Under the pieces are notes generated by a model that searched no databases, was not told where the DNA came from, and was given only the letters and a program-made list of their open reading frames with translations. From IMG/VR virus record IMGVR_UViG_3300005663_001170, positions 1 to 26,796 of that record: DNA of 26,796 bases; one strand, written 5' to 3'. This document shows, piece by piece, positions 14,239 through 23,018 of the stretch. The first letter of the stretch is position 1. Each line of letters starts with the position of its first letter. The stretch comes from a virus. A program made the position numbers and the translations under genes.

Positions 14239-14645
14239 AATTCTTTAATAAGCAATTATTAAAACAAGCCAGGGATTCCATAAAAAAAATGATAGATGAA
14301 AGCCCGGAGAATATAACTATATATAGAAAGCCAATGGTTGACGACGGGTACGACGGTGAAGTTATAGATCCATACGGTGAAGGAATTCCGAATTATTTAA
14401 AAGTAAGATTGAGTCAAGAAAAGAAATATGCTAATTATGAACGGGCTCCGGTCGGGCTATCTACAAATTTAGTAAGATATATTATAACGGATTATAAATC
14501 TATTATATACGATGGTGACACATTCAATTCATCTTTTGATAAGGAATTTATAATTAAAGCAGTAGATCCGTTGATAAAATTTGGCGGACTTATTGGTTAT
14601 CAAGCGCCGCTTGTAGAGGCTGTTACGATGACAACGGAAACATAA
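14235..14645 (+). CDS. Probable head-closure / head-tail joining protein
   Basis: A 136-residue protein starting at TTG 14235, overlapping the previous TGA (TTGA), with GGGGG upstream. The N-terminal helix (KQLLKQARDSIKKMI) is followed by NITIYRKPM and later VRYIITDYKSIIYDGDTF and EFIIKAVDPLI, the pattern of small beta-barrel head-closure proteins (SPP1 gp16 / HK97 gp9 type), which describe the strand 'I.GD.F....KEF.I.AVDPL'. It would stop DNA leaking and form the interface to the tail. The position after the adaptor supports this. Confidence 0.55.
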   Translation: MKFFNKQLLKQARDSIKKMIDESPENITIYRKPMVDDGYDGEVIDPYGEGIPNYLKVRLSQEKKYANYERAPVGLSTNLVRYIITDYKSIIYDGDTFNSSFDKEFIIKAVDPLIKFGGLIGYQAPLVEAVTMTTET

Positions 14646-14658
14646 AGCAGGGGGATTA

Positions 14659-15282
14659 ATGCCAATAGGAATTATTACAAACCCACAATATAGAACTTTA
14701 AAAGTTGGTGATATTTCAAATGGAAATTACATGCAAGTATTAGCTGATGGAACTATTAGGCTTGAAGGCGATGCTCGAACATGGACTGACTTTTCAGTAC
14801 CATTGACAAGAGATAAACAAGGACAGGCAAGTAAACCAGATTATGATTTTACAAATTTAGGTTTATTATTTCCGCAAAATAATGAAACAGAAGAAATATA
14901 TTTAAATTTACAAATGTTACATCAAAAAGCCTTAAGTTTATCAATCAACATGCATGTTCATTATATTCAATCTGCAGCCGAGCAACCAATATTTGAATTG
15001 CAATATAAATTTTATAATAATGGCGGTGATGTTCCCGGGAGTTGGACTACAATTGATACTTCTGCAAATAAAGGAAGATATACATGGACTACAAACGACA
15101 TGATGCAAAAAGGAAATTTCCCAACCATAGCAGCGCCGGCAAATGAAATAGTAAGCGCAAATCTTGATGTAAAATTATATAGGCAAACGGGTGACGGATT
15201 AGCAGGAGATGTATTAACAAAATATGTTGATTTTCATTTTCAGATTGATAGTTTAGGAAGTGCGCAGGAGTACTTAAAATGA
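14659..15282 (+). CDS. Virion structural protein, beta-sandwich, unknown role
   Basis: A 207-residue protein with GGGGG ahead of ATG 14659. It contains WTDFSVPLTR, PDYDFTNLGLLFPQNN and an alternating strand MLHQKALSLSINMHVHYIQ, then FELQYKFYNNG and SWTTI. This resembles a recurrent phage structural family in which a W-D-L/F-P-rich strand pair is followed by a 'P-H-x-H-W'-like strand, found near connector genes. It has no signal peptide, coiled coil or enzyme motif. Function is unknown; an external head fibre or neck decoration is possible. It is coupled to the next gene by ATGA. Confidence 0.5.
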   Translation: MPIGIITNPQYRTLKVGDISNGNYMQVLADGTIRLEGDARTWTDFSVPLTRDKQGQASKPDYDFTNLGLLFPQNNETEEIYLNLQMLHQKALSLSINMHVHYIQSAAEQPIFELQYKFYNNGGDVPGSWTTIDTSANKGRYTWTTNDMMQKGNFPTIAAPANEIVSANLDVKLYRQTGDGLAGDVLTKYVDFHFQIDSLGSAQEYLK

Positions 15283-15563
15283 TAACTACAAAAAGAATAA
15301 ATAGAACAACCTGGACGGCAATAACAACGGCAGGTCAACAGGGGACCTGCTGGATGTATGAAAATATAAAAGGGGAAGGCGGTGTTTTTATATCACATTC
15401 AAATACTGGATCTCTGCCAAGAATAAGAATAGGATTCAGAGTATGGAAACCAAACGATAATACAAATATTTGCTTGCTCGGTCCCGATGATTTAAATGAT
15501 ATTTTTTATGCAAGATGTTTGAATGCTAGTGAAGAAGTAAAGCTTTGTGTAGATGTAATATAG
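15279..15563 (+). CDS. Small beta-rich structural protein, unknown
   Basis: A 94-residue protein coupled to the previous gene by an ATGA overlap. It has no recognised family. It is beta-strand rich (TTWTAITTAG, GGVFISHS, RIRIGFRVWK, VKLCVDVI) with four cysteines (C24 and three in the C-terminal half) not in a metal-binding spacing. Size and coupling suggest it forms a complex with, or decorates, the same part of the virion as the 207-residue protein before it. Confidence 0.45.
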   Translation: MITTKRINRTTWTAITTAGQQGTCWMYENIKGEGGVFISHSNTGSLPRIRIGFRVWKPNDNTNICLLGPDDLNDIFYARCLNASEEVKLCVDVI

Positions 15564-15572
15564 GAGAAAAAA

Positions 15573-15815
15573 ATGACTGTACCGAAAACAATAAAATTGC
15601 CCGATGATGCATCGAGCGGGCCAATAAAAAAACCAGATGAAACTATAATCTTAAACCCTATATTTGAAAAAAAATATTTAACAATTCAAGAAGTACTTAG
15701 TTGCATAAATCATTTTAGTGCTGTATTATTAGCGGATGGATGTTACACTGGTGAAGAAGAACATAAAAGATATTTACAACAGACGCCTGGCAATGGTGTA
15801 CGCACTTTCCCTTGA
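15573..15815 (+). CDS. Hypothetical protein (80 aa)
   Basis: An 80-residue protein with a good Shine-Dalgarno (TAGGAG, seven bases before ATG 15573). It opens with a proline/lysine-rich segment (MTVPKTIKLPDD, IKKPDETIILNP) and ends in a short helix (IQEVLSCINHF) and a polar tail. No family is recognised. The last 80 bases overlap the next gene in another frame. It may be a small neck or tail component, or a helper of the completion protein that follows. Confidence 0.5.
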   Translation: MTVPKTIKLPDDASSGPIKKPDETIILNPIFEKKYLTIQEVLSCINHFSAVLLADGCYTGEEEHKRYLQQTPGNGVRTFP

Positions 15816-16095
15816 TTATGCTGCACGAGTAATAAATTTCTTCTGGTCTGTACAACCCCCGAAGCCTAATTCAGAAGGTTTATTCTGGACAAACAGAACC
15901 GGACAGGCTGCAGCAAGAATGTTTACAGATGCTAAAATTGTAAACAATGTTGTAAGCTGGTTTATGGCACATGGGGTACAATATGGTGTTTATTTAGAAC
16001 TTGCAAATGATAGAAGATACGCGGCTATAAATCCCGTCATGGTAAAATTCACAAGATATTTTATAAGAGATTTAAATAAATTATACAAGGGTTGA
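15736..16095 (+). CDS. Tail completion / neck protein, HK97 gp10-like
   Basis: A 119-residue protein ending in YGVYLELANDRRYAAINPVMVKF, which matches the C-terminal signature of HK97 gp10-like proteins (Y...lEfG....rPflrPAl), with LFWTNRTGQAA in place of the usual 'TGxLR' segment. These proteins act at the tail end that joins the head. The start is uncertain: ATG 15736 gives an 80-base overlap with the previous gene and a helix KKNIKDIYNRRLAMV; ATG 15793 would cut the overlap to 23 bases but also the helix. Neither has a good ribosome-binding site, so translation is probably coupled. Confidence 0.65.
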   Translation: MDVTLVKKNIKDIYNRRLAMVYALSLDYAARVINFFWSVQPPKPNSEGLFWTNRTGQAAARMFTDAKIVNNVVSWFMAHGVQYGVYLELANDRRYAAINPVMVKFTRYFIRDLNKLYKG

Positions 16096-16099
16096 TAAT

Positions 16100-16456
16100 A
16101 TGACAACTAAAATAGTTGAAAGATTAAAAACAGGAACGATTAAACATGTTGTACAATTCGGAGTTGAAAAATTGCCTGCCCCGCCTTATGTAGTAGTCAA
16201 GCCAGAAAAAGATCCATTAGATCGAGGCACTATGGTTAGAATAATTGCGCATTTTTTACCGGGGCAAAATATATTTTTAGATGATTATATAAATAAGGAA
16301 GTATTTGATTTATTAGATAATTTTTCTGCAGAATCACGAAATGGGAATTACAATACTCTTTTGACAGAGAATGATTATAATGATATAATTATTGGCAATG
16401 ATGATAAAACGATTAGTAAAGAACGGATATTTTTATTGCCAATGATTATAATTTAG
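16100..16456 (+). CDS. Probable tail terminator protein
   Basis: A 118-residue protein between the gp10-like protein and the tail tube gene, the usual place of the tail terminator. It opens with a helix (KIVERLKTGTIKHVV), then LPAPPYVVVKPEKDP, an internal strand VRIIAHF, a second helix with DDYINKEVFDLLDNF, and a hydrophobic final strand (ERIFLLPMIII), the alpha/beta layout of gpU/gp17-like terminators, which often show 'P..PYvvv' early. It would cap the tail tube and set its end. It starts four bases after the preceding stop codon. Confidence 0.55.
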   Translation: MTTKIVERLKTGTIKHVVQFGVEKLPAPPYVVVKPEKDPLDRGTMVRIIAHFLPGQNIFLDDYINKEVFDLLDNFSAESRNGNYNTLLTENDYNDIIIGNDDKTISKERIFLLPMIII

Positions 16457-16497
16457 GAGAATGGCGCCATATTATTAAACCTTAAGGAGTTAAAATT

Positions 16498-17430
16498 ATG
16501 GCTGAGAGAGCAACAGCAAGATACGGATTTGGTTTAGTATTCACCAGATTCATGCCGTTAAATGACGATTTGACGATTCCAATACCCGAAAGAATACTGG
16601 GCGGCGCAGGCCCGTTTGATTTTTCAGATGTTGACAGCATTGCAGCAGTAGAATTGATAACTAAAATTGATAATGAAGCTGCAGAAACAGTAACAGTGGA
16701 TTTGTCCGGAGTAGTAGATCCTACAGCTGTAACGGTTGCGGAATTATTTGCAGCAATAAACGTTGCAGGACCCACAGATTTAACGGCTTCTGAAGATGCT
16801 ACAACAGGCAGAATTATGATGGCTTACGATCTATCGGATGACGTTGGCTATGTACAGATTTACGGAGAATGTGCAGAGATTGCAATGTTCGGTCAGGGCT
16901 TTGGGGTAAGATTTGTAAAAAGTGATACTTTGAAATCTCTAAACGGTATACCGAATATGAAAGACGAAGAAATATTTGAGACTGCAGATGCGATGGGTCT
17001 TGATACTACTGCAATATCCGATGGCTATAGAAAAGGAATTGCTATTACATTTGTGGATTCTGCAGAGGATTGGGATTTACTTGCATTAATGGAGAATGGA
17101 TATCATGTTGAATCAAATGAAGATGGTAATGAAGAATATGATACCCCGACTTCCGAAGATAGTAAAATATATTTCTTTTGTGAAGTGTTTTATACTCAAT
17201 ATACGCGGGGTGAAAACAAAGAAGGTGAAATAGTCAATTATGTTCAGAAACTTTACAGAACATGTAAAGGAAATGTTGGAGAAAGTTCACACGAACGAGG
17301 ATTCATGGATGGAAATTTTACGATTATTGGAACATCATACAAAGATCAAGATGAAAATCTTTTTGGTGATACTCGTAGAACAAAATTGAGCATAGAGGCA
17401 TACCAGGCATTAGACGTTTATAACGTATAG
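16498..17430 (+). CDS. Major tail (tube) protein
   Basis: A 310-residue, acidic, beta-rich protein with AAGGAG ahead of ATG 16498, located between the putative terminator protein and the tail chaperone: the position of the tube subunit. It opens ATARYGFGLVFTRFMPL, has an internal segment with repeated valine/threonine strands (TVTVDLSGVVDPTAVTVAEL, residues about 62-81) that may be an inserted surface domain, and a C-terminal half with WDLLALMENGYHV and YRTCKGNVGESSHERGF like tube proteins. The 41 bases upstream include the palindrome ATGGCGCCAT (16461-16470), part of a five-codon frame; I assign it no function. Only one tube gene is present and there is no sheath gene. Confidence 0.7.
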   Translation: MAERATARYGFGLVFTRFMPLNDDLTIPIPERILGGAGPFDFSDVDSIAAVELITKIDNEAAETVTVDLSGVVDPTAVTVAELFAAINVAGPTDLTASEDATTGRIMMAYDLSDDVGYVQIYGECAEIAMFGQGFGVRFVKSDTLKSLNGIPNMKDEEIFETADAMGLDTTAISDGYRKGIAITFVDSAEDWDLLALMENGYHVESNEDGNEEYDTPTSEDSKIYFFCEVFYTQYTRGENKEGEIVNYVQKLYRTCKGNVGESSHERGFMDGNFTIIGTSYKDQDENLFGDTRRTKLSIEAYQALDVYNV

Positions 17431-17437
17431 GTTCGAC

Positions 17438-18115
17438 ATGGAAAAAGAAAAAGAATTTAATGAGAGTGCGTCCCTTGAACAGATGGGGGACGCGCAATAT
17501 CCAATATTGTCCGTACTGTTTAACGGGACTCCTGTTCTTGTAAAAATAAAAGAACTCAATCAAGCAAATATTATGGCGTGCGGAGATTTTTCTTTAATTG
17601 AAACCTTAGAAGATAAGATCGGTCTGAAATCTAAAAATATAAAAATACGCGATATTATTGCATACGCAGAACGGAATCACGCAATAGTTAAAGAAGCCCT
17701 TGTCAGCCCGACCTATGAACAGATTTTTGAAATGATAGGTATAGATCCGAGTATCAAAGAAAAAAAGAAACTAATCGGGGAATTGAAAAAAAAGATTACA
17801 CAGTTAAAACCAGGGCCGAAAAGATCCGCGATAGAAGAAGAACTTGATACACTAAGAATCAGATGTAATTATTTTCTACCGGATGATTTTATAAGCTGGA
17901 TAGTTGCGTATACATTAAAAATAAATAGAACAGATATAAAAAAAATAACCGAGAAAATACTTTTAGATTCTGCAATATTAGCTAAACTTGGAAACGACAA
18001 TCCTGCAAATCATATTGACGGGGATTTTACGCCCTTTAATAAAGATGACATAAATCGTAGGGCGTGGATAGAACATGGTAAATTCATGCAGGAAAATAAA
18101 AAAAAGGTTAGATAA
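17438..18115 (+). CDS. Tail assembly chaperone
   Basis: A 225-residue hydrophilic protein between the tube and tape measure genes, the fixed place of the chaperone that coats the tape measure during assembly. It is helical throughout, with a coiled-coil-like KEKKKLIGELKKKITQLKPG stretch near residues 107-126, LPDDFISWIVAYTLKINRTDIKKITEKIL and an end like tail chaperones (DGDFTPFNKDDINRRAWIEHGKFMQ). Many phages make a second product by -1 frameshift. Here A_AAA_AAG does occur three codons before the stop, but the -1 frame ends at once, so a single product is likely. The next gene begins on the base after its TAA, in the same frame. Confidence 0.65.
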   Translation: MEKEKEFNESASLEQMGDAQYPILSVLFNGTPVLVKIKELNQANIMACGDFSLIETLEDKIGLKSKNIKIRDIIAYAERNHAIVKEALVSPTYEQIFEMIGIDPSIKEKKKLIGELKKKITQLKPGPKRSAIEEELDTLRIRCNYFLPDDFISWIVAYTLKINRTDIKKITEKILLDSAILAKLGNDNPANHIDGDFTPFNKDDINRRAWIEHGKFMQENKKKVR

Positions 18116-21100
18116 ATGGCTGTTGATGCTGGAACAATTTATTCAGAAGTACGCATTGATATAAATAAACTTAATGGGGACATTAGGCAAATTGAAACCC
18201 GTCTTAATCAATTCGCAAATAAAAATAAACAGAAATCCACAGAGGTAAAAAATTCCTGGTCAAATGCTTTCAAGCAAATGAACCTTGCGGGCGTAGCAGC
18301 GTTTGCGGCAATTGTCATGGCTGTAAAAGGGGCCACAACTGCATTCACTAGTTACGAACAATCAATGGCAAATGTACGGTCCGTCACAGATGCAACAGCC
18401 GAGGATTTTAAAAAACTAGAAGACGCTGCAATAGCGGCCGGAGAATCAACCAGGTTTACAGCAACGCAAGCCGCAGAAGCTTTATACTTTTTAGGGTCGG
18501 CGGGGTTTAGTGCCAAGCGAAGTATAAACGCTTTACAGGGTGTTTTACAATTAGCAGGTGCAACGCAATCGGATCTTGCTTCTACTTCCGCAACTATGGC
18601 CGCAACGCTTGCACAATTTTCGCTTGCATCAACAGAGTCAACAAGAGTGTCAAATGTATTTGCTGCAGCAATTGCAAATTCCCAAGCAACAATGGAAAAA
18701 CTTTCTTTGGCTTTGAAAAAAGTTGGACCAATAAGCGGAGCCTTTGGAATTTCTCTTGAAGAAACGACAGCAAATCTTGAAGCATTATTTACAGCGGGAT
18801 TGACGGGTCAGGAATCGGGCGTTGCATTAAGAAATATAATGTTAGGATTAACAAAAGAAACAGGACCTTTAATTGCAAAATTAAAAGAACTTGGAATTGC
18901 ATTTGAAGATGTTAATCCACAGGAAGTCGGCTTGACAGATGCAATACAAACTTTGGCAGAATCAGGAGTAGATCTTGCACAAGTCTTTGAGACAAGAACG
19001 GTCGCAGCTATTTTATCGCTTGCGGAAACCGGGGGCCCTGCATTAAGACAACTTGAAGCAGACATTACAGATACTAATAGAGCCGCTGAAATGTATGCAA
19101 TTCAAAATGATACGCTTGCCGGATCTATGGACTTTTTTAAATCGGCTATGGAATCGGCATCTATAAAATTAACAAAAGAATTTGCCCCGGCAATCAGGGG
19201 AGTCGTAGATTTTTTAACCGATGCGATCAGGGCTTTTAATGGTTTACCCGGACCAATAAAAATTGCAATTGTAGCACTTGCAACCATCGGTCCTGCTATT
19301 GCCGCAATTTCGGCGGCAGTTGCATTATTGTCAGCTTCATTCGGCGGTATATCTGCAGCTTTAATGGTACTAGGTGGGGCTGTTGCCTTAACCGGAGTAC
19401 TACACAGAATGCAGGATATAACCAGAGAAGCAAAGTTAGTAAATTCCTTTTTAGAAAGAGCTGTTGCAAATGGCGAAGATTTAAACGAAAAAATGGTAGA
19501 AATGGCCAGAGTGACAGGAAAGTCACTTGAAGAAATTAAAGATATAGTACGTGAAAATGATAATATAAATGAAAGTTTATTAATACAAGATGAGCTTAAT
19601 CAAGATATAGTTGATAAATATACAAGGAGAATCGAACTTTTAGAAACGGAGTTAGAACTTAACGCTGAATTATTAGTAAGCCAGGGAATTTCCGGTTTTT
19701 TATATAGAGCGCAGCTTGAAATTATATTGGGAATATTGGAGGCAAGAAAACAAGCGCGTGCTGTACTTGAAGCAGAAATAGAATTAAGAAAAGAACAAGA
19801 AGAAGCCGAAAGAATAAGACTTGAAAAAGAGAAAAAAAGATTAGATGATTTGGCAGACCTACAAGAAGAATTTAGACGGTTACAATTAACAGAAGAACAA
19901 AGAGCAATTGAGGATTTAGAAACCGATAGAGATAAATATATGGAGGGCGGGATTGAAACCGAAGAATGGTATCAACAAGAGCTTGCAGCTATAAGGGAAA
20001 AATATGCGGAAGAAGAAAGCGGAGAAAAAAAAGAAGCCGAAAGAATAAGACTTGAAAATGAAAAAATAAATTTACAGAAACTTGTAGAGATACAAGAAGA
20101 ATTCAGGCGTGAACAACTTACCGCAGAAGAAAGAGCACGTGAAGATTTAGAAATACGCAGAGCCGAACTTTTGCTGGCTGGAATTGACGATGAAATATGG
20201 TACCAGGAACAGCTTGCAGCTATAAGAGAACAATTCAGAAAAGAAGAAAAAGAAAAAGAAGAACGAGAAGATCCGAGAGCCGAACAAAGAGAAAAAGAAA
20301 TTGCAGATACTAAAACACTTATTGAACTTAAAGATCGGTATCAGCAAAAACTTGAATCATTAAAGCAGACAGCAATTGAACAGCTTGAAGCTGACAGAGA
20401 AAGAACCATAGAAGAAATTAAAAACAGTGATGCTACAAAAGAAGCAAAAGACGAAGCTATAAAAGCAGTAAAAGAATATTATGATTTATTAATTGATAAT
20501 ACAGCAAACGCAATTTTTCAAGATACTTTTATGTCAATGATAGATACAGTACTTTCAGGATTCAGTGGATTATTTAGTGCGCTATCTGCATTGTCAGCAG
20601 CATTGACAGCCAACCGAATTGCGGATCTCGATGCATGGCTACAAGCAGAACTTGAAGCGGCCGGACTAGTAGAAGAAACAACGCTTGAAAGACTTCAAAG
20701 AGAATTAGACGCAGCTATTGCAGCGGGTGATTCAGAGACAGCCGATAAATTAAGACAAGATTTATTGCGCGAACAAATTGAAGAAGATTATCAAAAAAAA
20801 TTAGCACAAATAAAATATGAAGGCGAATTAAAACAATGGAAATATACTCTGGCTATAGGAATTGCAAGTGCTGCTAGTGCAATACTTTCGGGCTATGCAT
20901 CTAAACCTTTTTTACCAGTAGGTTTACTTGCGGGAATATTAGCAACCGCAAAATCAGGAATACAAATCGCGGCTATTAAAGCACAAGAACCAAAACCCCC
21001 TGCAGCGGCAACAGGCGGACTTGTATTACCATCAAGTACAGGCGGGACCCTGATCAATACTGCAGAAAATAGAGCGCCAGAATTATTATTAAACGGTGGG

Positions 21101-21271
21101 GCATCGGGAGAAGCTTTCTTAAATGGATTTGCTCAAAGGATTGCAGATATTATAAATGCTGGGAATGGCAATGGGATAACAATACCAGTTCATTTATATA
21201 TAGACGGTAAGAAGGTTGCGGAATCGAGCGCAAAATATTATAATAAGGGAATAGTGAGGATTGATCTGTGA
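18116..21271 (+). CDS. Tail tape measure protein
   Basis: A 1051-residue protein of the TP901-type tape measure family. The conserved core runs from about residue 79 to 330 (SYEQSMANVRSVTDATAEDF, STRFTATQAAEALYFLGSAG, MEKLSLALKKVGPISGAFG, LEALFTAGLTGQESGVALRN). A hydrophobic stretch at about 379-430 (IAIVALATIGPAIAAISAAV onward) and another near 915-960 are likely membrane-active segments. Residues 563-716 are a duplicated charged coiled coil (see the repeat entry). The family rule of about 1.5 angstroms per residue implies a tail near 150-160 nm. It probably threads the tail lumen and may insert in the host membrane at DNA ejection. The GTGA overlap couples it to the next tail gene. Confidence 0.93.
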   Translation: MAVDAGTIYSEVRIDINKLNGDIRQIETRLNQFANKNKQKSTEVKNSWSNAFKQMNLAGVAAFAAIVMAVKGATTAFTSYEQSMANVRSVTDATAEDFKKLEDAAIAAGESTRFTATQAAEALYFLGSAGFSAKRSINALQGVLQLAGATQSDLASTSATMAATLAQFSLASTESTRVSNVFAAAIANSQATMEKLSLALKKVGPISGAFGISLEETTANLEALFTAGLTGQESGVALRNIMLGLTKETGPLIAKLKELGIAFEDVNPQEVGLTDAIQTLAESGVDLAQVFETRTVAAILSLAETGGPALRQLEADITDTNRAAEMYAIQNDTLAGSMDFFKSAMESASIKLTKEFAPAIRGVVDFLTDAIRAFNGLPGPIKIAIVALATIGPAIAAISAAVALLSASFGGISAALMVLGGAVALTGVLHRMQDITREAKLVNSFLERAVANGEDLNEKMVEMARVTGKSLEEIKDIVRENDNINESLLIQDELNQDIVDKYTRRIELLETELELNAELLVSQGISGFLYRAQLEIILGILEARKQARAVLEAEIELRKEQEEAERIRLEKEKKRLDDLADLQEEFRRLQLTEEQRAIEDLETDRDKYMEGGIETEEWYQQELAAIREKYAEEESGEKKEAERIRLENEKINLQKLVEIQEEFRREQLTAEERAREDLEIRRAELLLAGIDDEIWYQEQLAAIREQFRKEEKEKEEREDPRAEQREKEIADTKTLIELKDRYQQKLESLKQTAIEQLEADRERTIEEIKNSDATKEAKDEAIKAVKEYYDLLIDNTANAIFQDTFMSMIDTVLSGFSGLFSALSALSAALTANRIADLDAWLQAELEAAGLVEETTLERLQRELDAAIAAGDSETADKLRQDLLREQIEEDYQKKLAQIKYEGELKQWKYTLAIGIASAASAILSGYASKPFLPVGLLAGILATAKSGIQIAAIKAQEPKPPAAATGGLVLPSSTGGTLINTAENRAPELLLNGGASGEAFLNGFAQRIADIINAGNGNGITIPVHLYIDGKKVAESSAKYYNKGIVRIDL
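19802..20263 (+). repeat. Tandem 77-codon duplication in the tape measure gene
   Basis: Two in-frame copies with a 231-base period (19802-20032 and 20033-20263, residues 563-639 and 640-716). Both begin GAAGCCGAAAGAATAAGACT and share EAERIRLE.EK, QEEFRR.QLT.E.RA.EDLE, I..E.WYQ.ELAAIRE/EQLAAIRE. Copies are diverged but still recognisable at the DNA level, so the duplication is fairly old. It would lengthen the tail by one repeat, roughly 11-12 nm. Confidence 0.85.
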
Positions 21272-21975
21272 AAGTAATTTTCGATAATATAGTTTTAGAT
21301 TCTACCTTAAGCAGTTTAAATGCATCTTTAAATTACCCTGTTGAGAATTTACAGGATAGTATATTAAAAAAACGTTATCAAAGTGTAGTTACAAGTGATA
21401 CAATTACAATAGATTTTTCAGAAACTTTAACAGTATCAAGTTTTTGGTATGTTTATACGAATGCAACTTATTTACAATTACGATTATATGTTGGATCTGA
21501 TAGTCTGGTTTTTACTTTAACTATAAATAATCCGGAAAGTTATATTGACGCACATTATTTTTCGGCGGTTGATGCTGATTATGCAGAGCTTGATATTATA
21601 GGGCCAGAGAATGTTTACTTGGGTGTGATCGCATTAGACGATCCGGTTGAATTTCCAGATCCTGAAAATGTCTGGACGGAAGGATATCAAGATAATAGTT
21701 CCGTAAATGAGAATGACGACGGGAATACCCTGCAGGATTATATAAAACCACTAAAAATAAATAATTGGAAATTTAGAGATGTTACAAGATATGATTCTAA
21801 TTATTATAAGGATCTTTACGAGTTAACCGGAATCGGAAAAATAATATGGGTTGATGCTTTCGAGGATAACCATGATTTTTTAAAACCGTTATATTGTAAA
21901 ATGACAGCACCGTTGCAGCCAACGAAAAACGGACGGCGTTATAATTTTGAATTGAATATTAAAGAGGCACGATAA
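21268..21975 (+). CDS. Tail protein after the tape measure (possible distal tail-like)
   Basis: A 235-residue protein starting at GTG 21268 (GTGA overlap with the tape measure stop). The first 130 residues alternate short strands (MKVIFDNIVLD, TITIDFSETLTVSSFWYVY, LRLYVGSDSLVFTLTI, YAELDIIGP), suggesting a jelly-roll, galactose-binding-like sandwich. The second half ends with FLKPLYCKMTAPLQPTKNGR and YNFELNIKEAR, typical of the last strand of phage tail-tip proteins. Position first after the tape measure suits a distal tail or tip component. No closer family is recognised. Confidence 0.5.
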   Translation: MKVIFDNIVLDSTLSSLNASLNYPVENLQDSILKKRYQSVVTSDTITIDFSETLTVSSFWYVYTNATYLQLRLYVGSDSLVFTLTINNPESYIDAHYFSAVDADYAELDIIGPENVYLGVIALDDPVEFPDPENVWTEGYQDNSSVNENDDGNTLQDYIKPLKINNWKFRDVTRYDSNYYKDLYELTGIGKIIWVDAFEDNHDFLKPLYCKMTAPLQPTKNGRRYNFELNIKEAR

Positions 21976-22151
21976 TGATTATAGGAATAGTTTGTAAATG
22001 CAAATGCACAAAAGAGTTTATTATAAACATCTCAGAGACAAATATTTTAGATAGTTCATCTATGAAAATATATAATGAATGGGAATGTTCGAAATGTACA
22101 GAGAAACCAGAACCGCCAAAAGTAAGAGTATTAAAAAACTTAGCTTTTTAA
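21975..22151 (+). CDS. Small zinc-ribbon protein (58 aa)
   Basis: A short frame whose ATG shares a base with the previous TAA (TAATG) and which ends at TAA 22149-22151. The product has C7-K-C9-K-C11 near the start and C38-SK-C41 later, a treble-clef or zinc-ribbon spacing in which four cysteines can bind zinc, then a Pro-Lys-rich tail. It fills the only sizeable gap between tail genes and is translationally coupled to them, so I consider it real. Small zinc proteins at this place are unassigned; a tail assembly or metal-binding role cannot be told. Confidence 0.55.
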   Translation: MIIGIVCKCKCTKEFIINISETNILDSSSMKIYNEWECSKCTEKPEPPKVRVLKNLAF

Positions 22152-22163
22152 GGAGAAAAGAAA

Positions 22164-23018
22164 ATGCCAATAGTTAGAATACCAGATCCAAACGCATTGC
22201 CAACAATACAAAATGACTTTGTTAGACAAAATAATAAATCCGCAGTTAATTTTTTGCAGGTCAATAAACCGATATGGGACGATGCAACTAATATAGTTCA
22301 AGGTGCAATCTTTCAGATCGGAGGGACTGTTTATTATTGTAATGCATCAACGGCGATCGGCGGTGCTCCTTCTGCTTATATAAAACTAACTCCGAGCGGA
22401 GACGGATCAATAGTTACGCCGACTTATGTTGCGGACTTGACAGGCGTATCTTGGAATAATGCCTATAATGGTTATTATGATGTTGGTGGTAATGCTTATA
22501 TATTTGACGAACTTATTGCAATTGTAGCTGGAGAAATAGTTGGAGCAAAAACAAGATTGTGGCGAGCATTTCAAATCATGTTATCTCTGAATGTAACTTT
22601 TACTGCAAATCCAATATTTTCAGGAGATCCTACATTTTCAGGTAATGCAACTTTTGATAATGGAATTATAGCTAATGGTGGAATAACTGAACACTCTATA
22701 ACCTATAAAGATAAAATAATGGATATAGGTGATTGGAATATGAATTTAACTGGTTCTATTTCAATAGCTCATGGATTAAATGTTAATAAGATAAGAAGTG
22801 TTCTAAGTCTAATTCAAAGCGATAGTGGTGTAATTTTAGATCCGGATGGGAAATATGATGGTACTGTTGGAGGCATAGGACATTATGTATATATAAATGG
22901 TGCTAATGTATCGGTAGTAAGAAGGACAGGAAGTGTGTACGATATATCTCCAAACTATAATGCAGTAAGTCCTGAAATATCAACAAGAGGCTGGATAGTA
23001 ATAAAATATGTGGTTTAA
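22164..23018 (+). CDS. Tail appendage / fibre-like protein
   Basis: A 284-residue protein with a strong Shine-Dalgarno (AAGGAG) before ATG 22164. The glycine/asparagine-rich, strand-forming text, with a short repeat ANPIFSGDPTFSGNATFDNG around residues 152-171, is typical of trimeric phage fibres. The C-terminal third (GIGHYVYINGANVSVVRRTG) looks like a globular beta tip. A segment AIFQIGGTVYYCNAST (about 49-64) is like a small carbohydrate-binding fold. It is the likely adhesive appendage or its base, encoded directly before the central tail-tip protein. Target is unknown. Confidence 0.55.
   Translation: MPIVRIPDPNALPTIQNDFVRQNNKSAVNFLQVNKPIWDDATNIVQGAIFQIGGTVYYCNASTAIGGAPSAYIKLTPSGDGSIVTPTYVADLTGVSWNNAYNGYYDVGGNAYIFDELIAIVAGEIVGAKTRLWRAFQIMLSLNVTFTANPIFSGDPTFSGNATFDNGIIANGGITEHSITYKDKIMDIGDWNMNLTGSISIAHGLNVNKIRSVLSLIQSDSGVILDPDGKYDGTVGGIGHYVYINGANVSVVRRTGSVYDISPNYNAVSPEISTRGWIVIKYVV

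Noticed and set aside
16461-16478. Palindrome ATGGCGCCAT and a five-codon frame with AGGAG just before the tail tube gene
   Set aside because: The palindrome is only 10 bases and the AGGAG is two bases from its ATG, so neither a regulator site nor a leader peptide can be supported.
18090-18118. Slippery sequence A_AAA_AAG at the end of the tail chaperone gene, as used for -1 frameshifting in tail chaperones
   Set aside because: The -1 frame meets a stop codon (GGT TAG) immediately and the +1 frame gives only about 15 extra codons, so no meaningful extended product would result.
2703-20347. Many open frames on the minus strand within the late genes
   Set aside because: They lie opposite well-supported + strand genes, are rich in Phe/Leu/Ser as expected from the reverse of A/T-rich codons, and show no family motifs or ribosome-binding sites.
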